This document shows, one piece after another, positions 53,315 to 62,804 of a stretch of 64,000 nt of DNA. The stretch lies in NCBI RefSeq assembly GCF_003627055.1, contig NZ_CP032624.1, positions 3,038,001-3,102,000 of the forward strand, given 5' to 3'. The stretch comes from Gryllotalpicola protaetiae. Its GTDB lineage: Bacteria; Actinomycetota; Actinomycetes; Actinomycetales; Microbacteriaceae. Position numbers and translations under genes: made by a program. The number at the start of each line of letters is the position of its first letter. Positions within the stretch are counted from its first letter, which is position 1. The notes under the pieces are model-generated. The model searched no databases, was not told the origin of the DNA, and saw only the letters and a list, made by a program, of their open reading frames with translations.

Positions 53315-54778
53315 TCACGCCCGTTCTTCGACGTCGCGGGTACCCACCGGCGGGACGAGAAGCCCGCGCTCCTCGCGGATCCACACGAGCCCAGTCACCC
53401 GATGCTCCGCGCGCGTCGCGAAGCGGTAGCGGAAGACACGCGCCCGCACCAATCGCGGCGCACGGCCACCGAACGGGTCGACGCGCAGCAGCCGCAGCGT
53501 CGGCCGATCGGCCTGCAGCAGCCGCACGAGCAGCAGGTCGAACCAGCCGCCGCCTTCCGCGCCGAGCGCGAGGAACCACATCAGCCAGTCGAGTCTCAGG
53601 TGGTACGGCGCGAACCACCGCGGCACGCGGGCCGGGTCGCCGGGCTTCCCGTGGAACTCGTACTCCCTCCAGCCGGAAGAGCCGGTCGGGTCATCCGTGC
53701 CCTCGATCACGATCTCGTCGCGCCGCTTCGTCACCGTGCCGAACGCGCCGTAGGCGTTCACCAGGTGCCAGCGGTTGAAGCTCGCGTTCATCAGCTGGCG
53801 GCGCGCGAGCAGATTGCGCGCCGGCCGCCAGGACAGATAGACGAGCAGGGCGGATGCCGCGAGCACCGGCACCCCGTACCAGAGCGGTACCCCGCCGGCA
53901 TCCGCAGGGACGGAAACCGGCCACGCCCACCCCGGAATCACCGCGTGCACGACCCCGTCGTCGATGCCGGAGAACAGCAGCACCACAGTGATCCAGTTGA
54001 GCCACGCGAAGTTGCCGGTGACGATCAGCCACAGCTGCGTCACGATCATGACAGCCGCCGCGATCGAGGCGATCGGCTGCGGCGCGAACAGGAAGAACGG
54101 GCACACGAGCTGCGCGAAGTGGTTGCCGAGAACCTCGCCGCGGTGCATCCACCTGGGCAGCAGGTGCGCCCGCCTGCTGAGCGGCCCCGGCATCGGCTGG
54201 GTCTCGTGGTGGTAGTACAGCGCCGTGAGATCGCGCCACTCGCGTCCGCCGCGCAGCTTGATCATGCCCGCGCCGAATTCGAGCCGGAACACGAGCCATC
54301 TGATGAGGAACAGTGTGGTGAGTGGGGTGCCGGTTCCGGCCGAGCCCAGCCAGGCGACGGTGAAGCCCGCCTCGCAGAGCAAGGACTCCCACCCGAAGCC
54401 GTAGAACGTCTGGCCGACGTTCACGATCGAGAGGTACGCGCCCCACAGCACCAGGAAGAGCACGGTTGTGAGCCACGGCGGCGCGAGCTGCGGCAGGCCG
54501 GCCACGAGCGCGGCCGAGACGACGACCCCGGCCCAGGCCACCAGGCGAAGCATCCGATCGCTGTAATGCCAGCGGAAGATCGTCGGCTGGCGCCGCGCGT
54601 ACGCGTACTGCAGGAACCGGGGCACCGGCAGCAGCCCGTGCTCGCCGAGCAGCGCGGGGAACTGGTCGGCGGCCGACAGGAACGCGACCAAGAAGATCGC
54701 CGCGACACCGCGCTGCAGCACCTCGCGGGCGACGTCGTAGTCGCCCGTGCCGAGCCAGTCGAGATGCGCCCAATCCAT
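53315..54778 (-). CDS. Lipase maturation factor family membrane protein
   Basis: A 487-aa polytopic membrane protein of the lipase maturation factor (LMF) family. Recognisable segments are FLSAADQFPALLGEHGLLP near 35, FGWESLLCEAGF near 132, IRWLVFRLEFGAGMIKLRGG near 160-180, YYHHETQPMPGPLSRRAHLLP near 193 and WFAPYHLRLDWLMWFLALG near 390. In animals LMF1 folds lipases in the ER; the bacterial role is unknown. TACGGT lies ten bases before ATG 54778. Confidence 0.88.
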   Translation of the reverse strand: MDWAHLDWLGTGDYDVAREVLQRGVAAIFLVAFLSAADQFPALLGEHGLLPVPRFLQYAYARRQPTIFRWHYSDRMLRLVAWAGVVVSAALVAGLPQLAPPWLTTVLFLVLWGAYLSIVNVGQTFYGFGWESLLCEAGFTVAWLGSAGTGTPLTTLFLIRWLVFRLEFGAGMIKLRGGREWRDLTALYYHHETQPMPGPLSRRAHLLPRWMHRGEVLGNHFAQLVCPFFLFAPQPIASIAAAVMIVTQLWLIVTGNFAWLNWITVVLLFSGIDDGVVHAVIPGWAWPVSVPADAGGVPLWYGVPVLAASALLVYLSWRPARNLLARRQLMNASFNRWHLVNAYGAFGTVTKRRDEIVIEGTDDPTGSSGWREYEFHGKPGDPARVPRWFAPYHLRLDWLMWFLALGAEGGGWFDLLLVRLLQADRPTLRLLRVDPFGGRAPRLVRARVFRYRFATRAEHRVTGLVWIREERGLLVPPVGTRDVEERA

Positions 54779-54844
54779 GCCAAGCGCGACCGTAGCGCGC
54801 CCTCCGCCCGGGCGACACCCCTACAGCCGCCGCGCCGATACCCC

Positions 54845-54850
54845 TAGCGT
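54845..54850 (+). promoter_or_regulatory. -10 hexamer TAGCGT of the FAD oxidoreductase gene
   Basis: TAGCGT ends seven bases before ATG 54858 and selects this start. Confidence 0.5.
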
Positions 54851-54857
54851 TAGGCGC

Positions 54858-56312
54858 ATGAGCACCGGTCGCGCGATCGTCGTCGGCTCAGGGCCGAACG
54901 GGCTCGCCGGCGCCGTCACGCTCGCGCGCGCGGGCCTCGCGGTCACCGTGTTCGAGCAGTCCGAGCACCTCGGCGGCGGGGCGGCGACCCGCGAGCTCAC
55001 CCTTTCCGGTTTCCGCCACGATGTGGGCTCCGCCGTGCATCCGATGGCGGTGCAGTCCGCGTTCTTCCGCCGCTTCGGCCTCGATCGGCGCATCGAGCTG
55101 CTGACTCCGGAGCTGTCGTACGGCCACGCGCTGACCGAGACGACCGCGGCGCTCGCATGGCGCGACCTCGAGCGCACCGCGCAGGGGCTGGGGGCGGATG
55201 CCTCGACCTGGCGCCGCCTGCTGTGGCCGCTGGCGGCCGACGCCGACCGCGTCGCCGACGTCATCGGCGGCGCCGTCCTGCCGCCCGCGCACCCGGTGGT
55301 CGCTCTGCGCCTCGGGCTGCGCGCGCTCGAGCAGGGCAGCCACTGGTGGAACCGGGAGTTCCTGACGGAGGCGGCGCCCGCGCTGCTCACCGGCGTGATC
55401 GCCCACACCAACAAGCGGCTGCCCGCACTCGGCGCCGCAGCGCCCGGTCTCGTGCTCGCGGCGTTCGCGCACGCGCGCGGCTGGCCCGTGCCGCGCGGCG
55501 GCAGCGGCGCGATCACGCAGGCGCTCGCCGACGACCTCATCGCGCACGGTGGGCGCATCGAGACCGGGGTCGAGATCGAGAAGATCGACGAGGTGGCGGA
55601 TGCGGACGCCGTGCTGTTCGACGTCACGCCGCGTGCCTTCGCCAGGATCGCCGGCGACCGGCTGCCCACGCCCTATCGCGTCGCGCTGCAGCGGTTCCGC
55701 TACGGCGACGGCATCGCGAAGGTCGACTTCGCGCTGAGCGAGCCCGTGCCATGGGCGGCAGCCGAGCTGCGCGAGGCGGTGACGGTGCACGTCGGCGGCA
55801 CGCGGGCCGACCTCGCCCGAGCGGAGGGCGAGGTCGCGAGCGGGCGGCTCCCCACGCATCCGTATCTGCTCGTCAGTCAGCCGAGCGTGATCGACGACAC
55901 GCGGGCCCCGGCTGGGAAGCACGTTCTTTGGGCGTACACCCACGTGCCGGCCGGCGCGACGGACGATCGCACCGACGCGATCACCGCCGAGATCGAGCGC
56001 TTCGCCCCCGGGTTCCGCGACACCGTGCTCGCGAGCGCCGGCACCTCGGCGCGCGACCTCGAGCAGCTGGACCCCAACCTCATCGGCGGCGACATCGCGG
56101 CAGGAGCCACATCGACGTGGCAGCTCGTGGGTCGGCCGCTACCGCGGCGCGAGCCCTGGCGCACGCCGCTTCCCGGCGTGTTCCTATGTGGCGCCTCGAC
56201 AGCCCCCGGCCCCGGCGTGCACGGTCAGTCGGGGTGGCAGGCGGCGCGGCTCGCGCTGCGCGGACTGCATCTGGAGTCGCCCGACCTCGCCCCGCCCGGT
56301 GTGCGCGGGTGA
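54858..56312 (+). CDS. FAD-dependent oxidoreductase, phytoene-desaturase-like
   Basis: A 484-aa flavoprotein. The N-terminal dinucleotide fold is AIVVGSGPNGLAGAVTLARAG with the VFEQSEHLGGGAATRE continuation. A second FAD contact is GRIETGVEIEKID near 236. The C-terminal closing motif LCGASTAPGPGVHGQSGWQAA is typical of carotenoid-type amine oxidase/CrtI relatives. No carotenoid genes are near, so the substrate is unknown. Confidence 0.87.
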   Translation: MSTGRAIVVGSGPNGLAGAVTLARAGLAVTVFEQSEHLGGGAATRELTLSGFRHDVGSAVHPMAVQSAFFRRFGLDRRIELLTPELSYGHALTETTAALAWRDLERTAQGLGADASTWRRLLWPLAADADRVADVIGGAVLPPAHPVVALRLGLRALEQGSHWWNREFLTEAAPALLTGVIAHTNKRLPALGAAAPGLVLAAFAHARGWPVPRGGSGAITQALADDLIAHGGRIETGVEIEKIDEVADADAVLFDVTPRAFARIAGDRLPTPYRVALQRFRYGDGIAKVDFALSEPVPWAAAELREAVTVHVGGTRADLARAEGEVASGRLPTHPYLLVSQPSVIDDTRAPAGKHVLWAYTHVPAGATDDRTDAITAEIERFAPGFRDTVLASAGTSARDLEQLDPNLIGGDIAAGATSTWQLVGRPLPRREPWRTPLPGVFLCGASTAPGPGVHGQSGWQAARLALRGLHLESPDLAPPGVRG

Positions 56313-56368
56313 AGACGCGCTTCCGCGGGTGAAGCCTCGCCCGCGGAAGCGCCGTTTCACCCGCGCAC
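56301..56368. terminator. Nested perfect hairpins between the FAD gene and metH
   Basis: Outer arms GTGCGCGGGTGAA (56301-56313) and TTCACCCGCGCAC (56356-56368), inner arms GCGCTTCCGCGGG (56317-56329) and CCCGCGGAAGCGC (56340-56352): two perfect 13-bp stems in series. The first arm covers the stop codon of the FAD gene. There is no T tract. It could stop readthrough into metH, whose own -10 follows eight bases later. Confidence 0.6.
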
Positions 56369-56375
56369 GCGCCGG

Positions 56376-56381
56376 TAACCT
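56376..56381 (+). promoter_or_regulatory. -10 hexamer TAACCT of metH
   Basis: TAACCT lies six bases before GTG 56388, leaving no room for a 5' leader or a cobalamin riboswitch. Confidence 0.5.
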
Positions 56382-56387
56382 GGTTCG

Positions 56388-59300
56388 GTGACCCCGAGTC
56401 CCGCCACGGCCGCCGTTCCTCCCCGTTCGCGAGCCCTGCTCGACGAGGTCGCGACCCGCGTCGTCGTGGCCGACGGCGCGATGGGCACGATGATCCAGGC
56501 GCAGGACCCGACGCTCGAGGACTATCGGCAGCTCGAGGGCTGCAACGAGATCCTCAACGTGACTCGGCCCGACATCATCGGCGGCATCCACGACGCCTAC
56601 TTCGAGGTCGGCGTCGACGCGGTCGAGACGAACACCTTCGGCGCGAACTGGTCGAACCTCTCCGACTACGGCATCGACGACCGCATCGAGGAGCTCGCGA
56701 CGGCCGGCGCCCGCATCGCCCGCGAGCGCGCCGACGCGTGGGAGGCCCGCGACGGCCGGCAGCGCTGGGTGCTCGGGTCGATCGGGCCGGGCACGAAGCT
56801 GCCGAGCCTCGGTCACACCACCTACGCGCACCTGCGCGACACCTTCGCCCAGCAGGCGGCTGGCCTCATCTCGGGCGGCGCCGACGCGTTCCTCGTCGAG
56901 ACCTCGCAGGACCTGCTCCAGACGAAGGCCGCGATCAACGGCTGCAAGCGGGCGAGCGCCGCCGCAGGCATCCGGCTGCCGATCTTCGTCGAGATCACGA
57001 TCGAGACGACCGGCACCATGCTCATGGGCTCAGAGGTGGGCGCCGCGCTCACCGCGATCGAACCGCTCGGCGTCGACGCGATCGGCCTCAACTGCGCGAC
57101 CGGTCCTGACCTGATGAGCGAGCACCTGCGCTACCTGTCGAAGCACTCGCGGGTGCCCGTGATGTGCATGCCGAACGCCGGGCTTCCCATGCTCGGCACG
57201 AACGGCGCGGAGTACCCGCTGCAGCCTGCGGAGCTCGCCACCGCGCACGAGCAGTTCGTGCGCGAGTTCGGGCTGGGGCTCGTCGGCGGTTGCTGCGGCA
57301 CGACGCCCGAGCACCTGCGCGCCGTCGTCGAGCGCGTCGGCCGGGCGGCCGCGACCGCGCGCCCGATCGAGGTCGACCCCGGTGTCGCGAGCCTGTACCA
57401 GCACGTGCCGTTCGAGCAGGACGCGTCGTACCTCGCGATCGGCGAGCGCACCAATGCGAACGGCTCGAAGGCCTTCCGCGAGGCGATGCTCGAGGAGCGC
57501 TGGGACGACTGCGTCGAGATCGCGCGCAAGCAGATCAGGGCGGGCGCGCACCTGCTCGACGTCTGTGTCGACTACGTCGGGCGAGACGGCGTGGCGGATG
57601 CCCGCGAGGTCGTGTCCCGCCTGGCGAGCGCCTCGACCCTGCCCCTCGTCGTCGACTCGACCGAGCCCGCCGTGCTGCAGGCCGGCCTCGAGCTGATCGG
57701 CGGCCGGCCGGTCATCAACTCGGTGAACTTCGAGGACGGCGACGGGCCGGAGTCCCGGTACGGCCGCATCATGCCGCTCGTCAAGGAGCACGGCGCTGCG
57801 GTCGTCGCGCTCACGATCGACGAGCAGGGCCAGGCGCGCACGGCGGAGGGCAAGGTCGCGATCGCGACCCGTCTCGTCGAGTCGCTGACGGGGGAGTGGG
57901 GCCTCGAGGTCACCGACATCATCGTCGACTGCCTCACCTTCCCGATCGCCACCGGGCAGGAGGAGACCAGGCGCGACGCGATCGAGACGATCTCGGCGAT
58001 CGCGCAGATCACCGCGAAGTACCCCGGGATCCACACCACGCTCGGCGTCTCGAACGTGTCGTTCGGCCTCAACCCCGCGGCCCGGCAGGTGCTCAACTCG
58101 GTGTTCCTGCACGAGGCTGTGCAGGCCGGTCTCGACTCGGCCATCATCGACGCGGCCAAGATCGTGCCGCTCGCCTCGCTGCCCGACGAGCAGCGCCAGG
58201 TCGCGCTCGACCTCGTGTGGGACCGTCGCCGCTACAACGCCGACGGCGACCTCGAATACGATCCGCTCGCGCGCATCCTCGAGCTGTTCGAGGGCGTCGA
58301 CACGAAGGCGCTGCGCGACCAGCGCGCCGCCGAGCTGGAGGCGCTGCCCGTGGGCGAGCGGCTCGAGCGGCGCATCATCGACGGTGAGGCCAAGGGCCTG
58401 GAGGCCGATCTTGACCAGGCGATGGCCGACGGCACGAGCGCGCTCGACATCATCAACGTTCACCTGCTCGAGGGCATGAAGATCGTCGGCGAGCGCTTCG
58501 GCGCCGGCGAGATGCAGCTGCCCTTCGTGCTGCAGTCGGCCGAGGTGATGAAGACCGCGGTCGCCTACCTCGAGCCCCACATGGACAAGGCGGATGCCTC
58601 GGCGGGGAAGGGCCGCATCGTGCTGGCCACCGTGCGCGGCGACGTGCACGACATCGGCAAGAACCTCGTCGACATCATCCTCACCAACAACGGCTACGAG
58701 GTGATCAACCTCGGCATCAAGCAGCCGATCACCGACATCATCGCCGCCGCAGAGCGTCACAACGCCGACGTCATCGGCATGAGCGGGCTGCTCGTGAAGT
58801 CGACGGTCGTGATGAAGGAGAACCTGCTCGAGCTGAACCAGCGCGGTGTCGCGCAGCGCTGGCCCGTGCTCCTCGGCGGGGCGGCGCTCACGCGCGCCTA
58901 CGTCGAGGACGACTTGGCGTCCCAGTTCGACGGCCAGGTGAGATACGCGCGGGATGCCTTCGAGGGCCTCGCCCTGATGGAGCCGCTCGTCAAGATCGCC
59001 CGCGGCGCCGCGCCGGACTCGGTCGGCCTTCCGCCGCTCAAGAAGCGCATCCACCGCGAGGGCGCCCAGCTCACCCTGACCGAGCCGGAGGCGATGCCGA
59101 CCCGTTCCGACGTCGCCACCGATAACCCCGTGCCCGCCCCGCCGTTCTGGGGAACGCGCATCGTGCGGGGCATCCCGCTCGCCGACTTCTCCGCGTTCCT
59201 CGACGAGCGCGCGACGTTCATGGGGCAGTGGGGTCTCAAACCCGGGCGCGGCTCCGAGTCCGCGTCGTACGAGCAACTCGTGGAGACCGAAGGGCGCCCG

Positions 59301-60002
59301 CGGCTGCGGTACTGGCTCGACCGCATTCTCGCGGAGGGCCTGCTGGAAGCATCCGTCGCCTACGGGTATTTCCCGGTTGTCGCGGAAGGTGACGACGTCG
59401 TCGTGCTGCACCATGGCGACGATGTCGCCGGCACGCTGGGTACGCCAGGCCTGCTCGCCCCGGACGGCGGGTCCGGCGGCACGCTGGGCGCCGAGCGGCT
59501 GCGCTTCCACTTCCCGCGCCAGCGCCGCGACCGGCACCTGTGCCTCGCCGACTTCGTGCGCTCGCGCGGCGCTGCCGATTCACCAGGGCAGGTCGACGTG
59601 ATGCCCGTGCAGCTCGTCACCGCCGGCCAGTCCGTCAGCCGCGCAACATCGAAGCTGTTCGACGGCAACCACTACCGCGACTACCTCGAGCTCAACGGGC
59701 TCGCGATGCAGCTCACCGAAGCGCTGGCGGAGTTCTGGCACGCGCGCATCCGCGCCGAGCTCGGCTTCGCCGCCGAGGAGCCGGCCTCGGTCGAGGGGCT
59801 GTTCAAACTCGACTACCGCGGCGCGCGCTTCTCGCTCGGCTACCCGGCGTGCCCCGACATGGAGGACCGCCGCAAGGTCGTCGAACTGCTGCGCCCCGAG
59901 CGCATCGGCGTCGAGCTGTCGGAGGAGCTGCAGCTGCATCCCGAGCAGTCGACCGACGCCTTCGTCTTCCACCACCCAGAAGCCAAGTATTTCTCGGTCT
60001 AG
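56388..60002 (+). CDS. metH: Cobalamin-dependent methionine synthase
   Basis: A 1204-aa MetH with all four modules: homocysteine-binding barrel (1-320; zinc Cys in GLNCATGP near 234 and GGCCGTTPEH near 300), methyl-tetrahydrofolate-binding barrel (about 345-610; IGERTNANGSKAFREA), B12 cap and Rossmann domain (about 640-890; DVHDIGKN with the axial His near 748) and the AdoMet-dependent reactivation domain (about 920-1204; GYPACPDMEDRRKV near 1150). It methylates homocysteine to methionine. It neighbours a minus-strand ECF transporter set that may import its cofactor. Confidence 0.96.
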   Translation: MTPSPATAAVPPRSRALLDEVATRVVVADGAMGTMIQAQDPTLEDYRQLEGCNEILNVTRPDIIGGIHDAYFEVGVDAVETNTFGANWSNLSDYGIDDRIEELATAGARIARERADAWEARDGRQRWVLGSIGPGTKLPSLGHTTYAHLRDTFAQQAAGLISGGADAFLVETSQDLLQTKAAINGCKRASAAAGIRLPIFVEITIETTGTMLMGSEVGAALTAIEPLGVDAIGLNCATGPDLMSEHLRYLSKHSRVPVMCMPNAGLPMLGTNGAEYPLQPAELATAHEQFVREFGLGLVGGCCGTTPEHLRAVVERVGRAAATARPIEVDPGVASLYQHVPFEQDASYLAIGERTNANGSKAFREAMLEERWDDCVEIARKQIRAGAHLLDVCVDYVGRDGVADAREVVSRLASASTLPLVVDSTEPAVLQAGLELIGGRPVINSVNFEDGDGPESRYGRIMPLVKEHGAAVVALTIDEQGQARTAEGKVAIATRLVESLTGEWGLEVTDIIVDCLTFPIATGQEETRRDAIETISAIAQITAKYPGIHTTLGVSNVSFGLNPAARQVLNSVFLHEAVQAGLDSAIIDAAKIVPLASLPDEQRQVALDLVWDRRRYNADGDLEYDPLARILELFEGVDTKALRDQRAAELEALPVGERLERRIIDGEAKGLEADLDQAMADGTSALDIINVHLLEGMKIVGERFGAGEMQLPFVLQSAEVMKTAVAYLEPHMDKADASAGKGRIVLATVRGDVHDIGKNLVDIILTNNGYEVINLGIKQPITDIIAAAERHNADVIGMSGLLVKSTVVMKENLLELNQRGVAQRWPVLLGGAALTRAYVEDDLASQFDGQVRYARDAFEGLALMEPLVKIARGAAPDSVGLPPLKKRIHREGAQLTLTEPEAMPTRSDVATDNPVPAPPFWGTRIVRGIPLADFSAFLDERATFMGQWGLKPGRGSESASYEQLVETEGRPRLRYWLDRILAEGLLEASVAYGYFPVVAEGDDVVVLHHGDDVAGTLGTPGLLAPDGGSGGTLGAERLRFHFPRQRRDRHLCLADFVRSRGAADSPGQVDVMPVQLVTAGQSVSRATSKLFDGNHYRDYLELNGLAMQLTEALAEFWHARIRAELGFAAEEPASVEGLFKLDYRGARFSLGYPACPDMEDRRKVVELLRPERIGVELSEELQLHPEQSTDAFVFHHPEAKYFSV

Positions 60003-60806
60003 CTACAGCTTCGCGCGGCGCAGTGCGGCGAGCACAGGGCGGCCGATGAGTGCGATGCCGACGACCGTCGTGAGCGCCCGGACGGTGTCCCACGTGAGCG
60101 TCGAGGTGGCGAGCGAGTACAGCGCGAACGCCTTCAGGTTGGCGACGCCGGACGCGTCGGGCGCGTACGAGATGCTCGACCCCGACGCGATGGCGAACGG
60201 CCAGAACCACAGGTTGAGCAGGGCGCCGACGATCCACGATGCGAGCGCGCCGTAGACCGCGAGCATCACCAGCTCGCCGATGCGCGAGCGGATGCGCGGC
60301 AGCAGCCCGGCCCCGGCGGCGACCCATGCGCAGGCGAACAGCTGGAACGGCAGCCACGGCCCGACGCCGCCGGTGATGATCGCCGAGACGGTCATGACGA
60401 CGAGCCCGAGCAGGAACCCGAAGCGCGCTCCGAGCGCGCGCCCCGCGAGGATCAGCACGACGAACACCGGCTCGATGCCGCCCACTGTGTCGCCGAGCAC
60501 GCGGGTCGCCGCGCCGATGGCGCCGAGCACGCCGAGCAGTGCGACGGCCTTCGCGCTCGCGAACTGCCGGTCGAGCGCGAGCAGCAGCGCGGCGACGATC
60601 GCCGGTACGAGCGCGAGGGCGAGATATGGCACCGCGTTCTGCGCGTCCTGCGGCAGGGCGGGGGCGAAGAACGGCCAGGCGAATCCGGCCGCGGCCGCTG
60701 CGCTTCCGGCGATGAGCGCGATTCCACGCCAGTCGAGACGAGGGCGCAAAGCCGGGCGGATGCCTGCCGTCGGCGACGCCTCAGAAGGAGTGGTCGCGGC
60801 CGTCAC
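60003..60806 (-). CDS. ECF transporter substrate-binding (S) component, probably for cobalamin
   Basis: A 267-aa membrane protein with about six hydrophobic helices, including GIALIAGSAAAAAGFAWPF, VGGIEPVFVVLILAGRALG and MTVSAIITGGVGPWLPFQLF, the S-component pattern. GTG 60806 overlaps the stop of the fused T/ATPase gene by four bases. The stop lies directly against the metH stop, convergent. Substrate choice is inferred: the neighbouring DUF4430-like lipoprotein and metH point to vitamin B12. Sequence alone does not fix it. Confidence 0.8.
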   Translation of the reverse strand: MTAATTPSEASPTAGIRPALRPRLDWRGIALIAGSAAAAAGFAWPFFAPALPQDAQNAVPYLALALVPAIVAALLLALDRQFASAKAVALLGVLGAIGAATRVLGDTVGGIEPVFVVLILAGRALGARFGFLLGLVVMTVSAIITGGVGPWLPFQLFACAWVAAGAGLLPRIRSRIGELVMLAVYGALASWIVGALLNLWFWPFAIASGSSISYAPDASGVANLKAFALYSLATSTLTWDTVRALTTVVGIALIGRPVLAALRRAKL

Positions 60807-62800
60807 GGTGCCGTCACCCTCTGCGTCTCGCTGATCCGGCCCTGCTCGAGGCGGATGGTGCGTTGCGCGACCGCCGCCGCGAACTCCGTCTCGTGCGTCG
60901 CGAACATGACGGCGGTGCCGTTGGCGGCCGCTCGTCGGATCGCGGCGGCGACCTCGCGCTGCGCGTCGTGATCGAGGCCGCGCACGGGCTCGTCGATGAG
61001 CAGCACCGCGGGGTCCGCGGCGAGCTGCAGCGCGACGGCGAGGCACACCCGCTGCCCGCCCGACAGGTCGCGCGGGTGCGTGTCCGCGAGCGCCGTCGCG
61101 TCGTGGCCGAGGAGCTCGCCGACCCGGCGCAGCGTCGCGCCTCGCGATGCGCGGCGGTCGGCTCGCCGGCACTCGGCGGCGACGGAATCGGTGACGAAGA
61201 GGTCCTCGAGCGACTCGGGCACGAGCGCGACGGCGGAGCGCCGGTCGCGGTGCGTGAGCGTCCGCACGTCGTCGCCGCGGACGAAGACGCGGCCGGATTC
61301 GCGCGGAACGGCGAGCTCCCACAGCAGCGACGACTTGCCGGCCCCGTTCGGCCCGGTGAGTGCGACGATCTCGCCTGCGGCGAGCGCGAGCGACACATCG
61401 TCGACCGCGGGCCGCTCGCCATGTTCCACGCTCACCCCGCGCGCCTCGGCCACGACCTCTCCGGCGCGTTTCGATGAGGACACCACTTCTCCGCCCGAGG
61501 CCCCCGTTGGTGCCTCGCCGCCCCCATTGGTGCCGGGAGGGCACCAATGGGGGCTTGGCGCGGAAAACTGGTGCCCTGATCGAAGTGCTGCGGAGGAAGC
61601 ATCCAACTCCGCCAGCTTGCCGTCCGCGATCGACAGCCACCCGTCCGCGACGCCCGAGAACCACGCGACGCGATGCTCCGCCACCAGCACGCACATGCCG
61701 CCCTCATGCGCCAGAGACGCCAGCGCGGCCACGACGCGCGGGCGCGCGGCGGAATCGAGCTCCGCGAGCGGCTCGTCGACCAGCAGCAGCGTCGGTCTCT
61801 CGGCGAGAGCGGCGCCGATCGCGACGAGCTCCGCCTCGCCGGCCGAGAGCGCCGAGATCGGGCGCGACAGCAGGTGCGGGAATCCGAGCCGCTCCGCCAC
61901 CTCGGCGACCCGCGCGCCGACGATCACCGGCGCGACCCCGCGCAGGGCGAGCGCGAAGCCCAACTCCTCAGCCACCGTCTCGCCGACGAACGCGGCTCGC
62001 ACCCGCTGCGCCACCGCGCCCACGAATCCGGCGGTGTCGCGTGGCGGCACGAGAGCCCGATCGATCCCGCCGACCTCGATCACGCCCTGCTGCACGCCCC
62101 CATCGGCGTGCTGGAACAGCCCGGAGAGCGCATCGAGCACGGTCGACTTCCCGGCCCCGGTGGCACCGGTGAGCACGGTCAGCGTGCCGGTCGCCAGCGA
62201 GAGCGACGGGATCGACAGCGCGCAACCGGGGCGCGCCAGCACAGCGCCCGACACGCGGACGGGCACCTCGCAGGCGCCGTCGAGCCGCCGCGACGCCGCG
62301 AACCCGCGCAGCTCGAGCGACGCGGCCAGCGTGACCGCGCGCTCGATCGCGTCCTCGAGCACGGGCACCAGCACGCGCGGGCCCGGGCGCTCACCGCGGA
62401 GTCGCGCCGCGCGAGCCGCCCGCCGCAGGGCTGCGGCGAGCGCAGGCAGCGTCTGCCAGGCGATTACCAGCGACCGCGCGAACGAGCGCAGCGGCCCGCG
62501 TCGCGCTGCCGCGGCGAACCACGGCCGCACGTCGAACAGCGCGTTCAGCAGGCCGAACCCGAAGATCACCGCGGCGAAGGGCACGGCTGACAGCGCGACG
62601 GCGGCGAGACCGTCCAGCGTGACCGGCCCGAGCAGGCGCACACCGGTGAACGGCGCGGGCAACGTGATGAGGGGCAGATCGAGCAGGCGGATGCCGGTGC
62701 CCGAGGCCCCCGCGAACACCGCGGCGTAGACGACCCGGACGGCCACGAACACGGCCGCGAAGATCGCAGCCTGCCGCAGCGGCGCCGCCCGGAAGCGCAC
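60803..62800 (-). CDS. ECF transporter: fused transmembrane (T) component and two ATPase domains
   Basis: A 665-aa fusion. Residues 1-200 form the membrane T component (hydrophobic helices, then coupling helix region ARAARLRGERPGPR and LEDAIERAVTLAASLELRGF). The first ATPase has GATGAGKST near 213, signature LSAGEAE and LLVDEPLAELD. The second has GPNGAGKSS near 485, LSGGQR and LLIDEPVRGLD. Between them a linker (about residues 410-440) is encoded by a palindromic element. T, A and A' are usually separate genes. GTG 62800 lies four bases after the lipoprotein stop, and the stop overlaps the S-component start. Confidence 0.88.
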   Translation of the reverse strand: MRFRAAPLRQAAIFAAVFVAVRVVYAAVFAGASGTGIRLLDLPLITLPAPFTGVRLLGPVTLDGLAAVALSAVPFAAVIFGFGLLNALFDVRPWFAAAARRGPLRSFARSLVIAWQTLPALAAALRRAARAARLRGERPGPRVLVPVLEDAIERAVTLAASLELRGFAASRRLDGACEVPVRVSGAVLARPGCALSIPSLSLATGTLTVLTGATGAGKSTVLDALSGLFQHADGGVQQGVIEVGGIDRALVPPRDTAGFVGAVAQRVRAAFVGETVAEELGFALALRGVAPVIVGARVAEVAERLGFPHLLSRPISALSAGEAELVAIGAALAERPTLLLVDEPLAELDSAARPRVVAALASLAHEGGMCVLVAEHRVAWFSGVADGWLSIADGKLAELDASSAALRSGHQFSAPSPHWCPPGTNGGGEAPTGASGGEVVSSSKRAGEVVAEARGVSVEHGERPAVDDVSLALAAGEIVALTGPNGAGKSSLLWELAVPRESGRVFVRGDDVRTLTHRDRRSAVALVPESLEDLFVTDSVAAECRRADRRASRGATLRRVGELLGHDATALADTHPRDLSGGQRVCLAVALQLAADPAVLLIDEPVRGLDHDAQREVAAAIRRAAANGTAVMFATHETEFAAAVAQRTIRLEQGRISETQRVTAP
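61481..61573. repeat. Palindromic element inside the ECF ATPase linker
   Basis: Centre: GCCCCCATTGGTGCC (61520-61534), loop GGGAG, GGCACCAATGGGGGC (61540-61554), perfect 15-bp arms. Outer arms CACCACTTCTCCGC (61481-61494) and GCGGAAAACTGGTG (61560-61573) match 12 of 14. The 93 bp equal 31 codons and keep the frame of the transporter open between its two ATPase domains. Confidence 0.7.
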
Positions 62801-62804
62801 AGGC

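Noticed and set aside
56313-56387. Possible cobalamin riboswitch before metH or the ECF transporter operon
   Set aside because: Only 75 bp lie before metH and most of it is a symmetric hairpin. No B12-box-like sequence was seen, and both genes appear leaderless.
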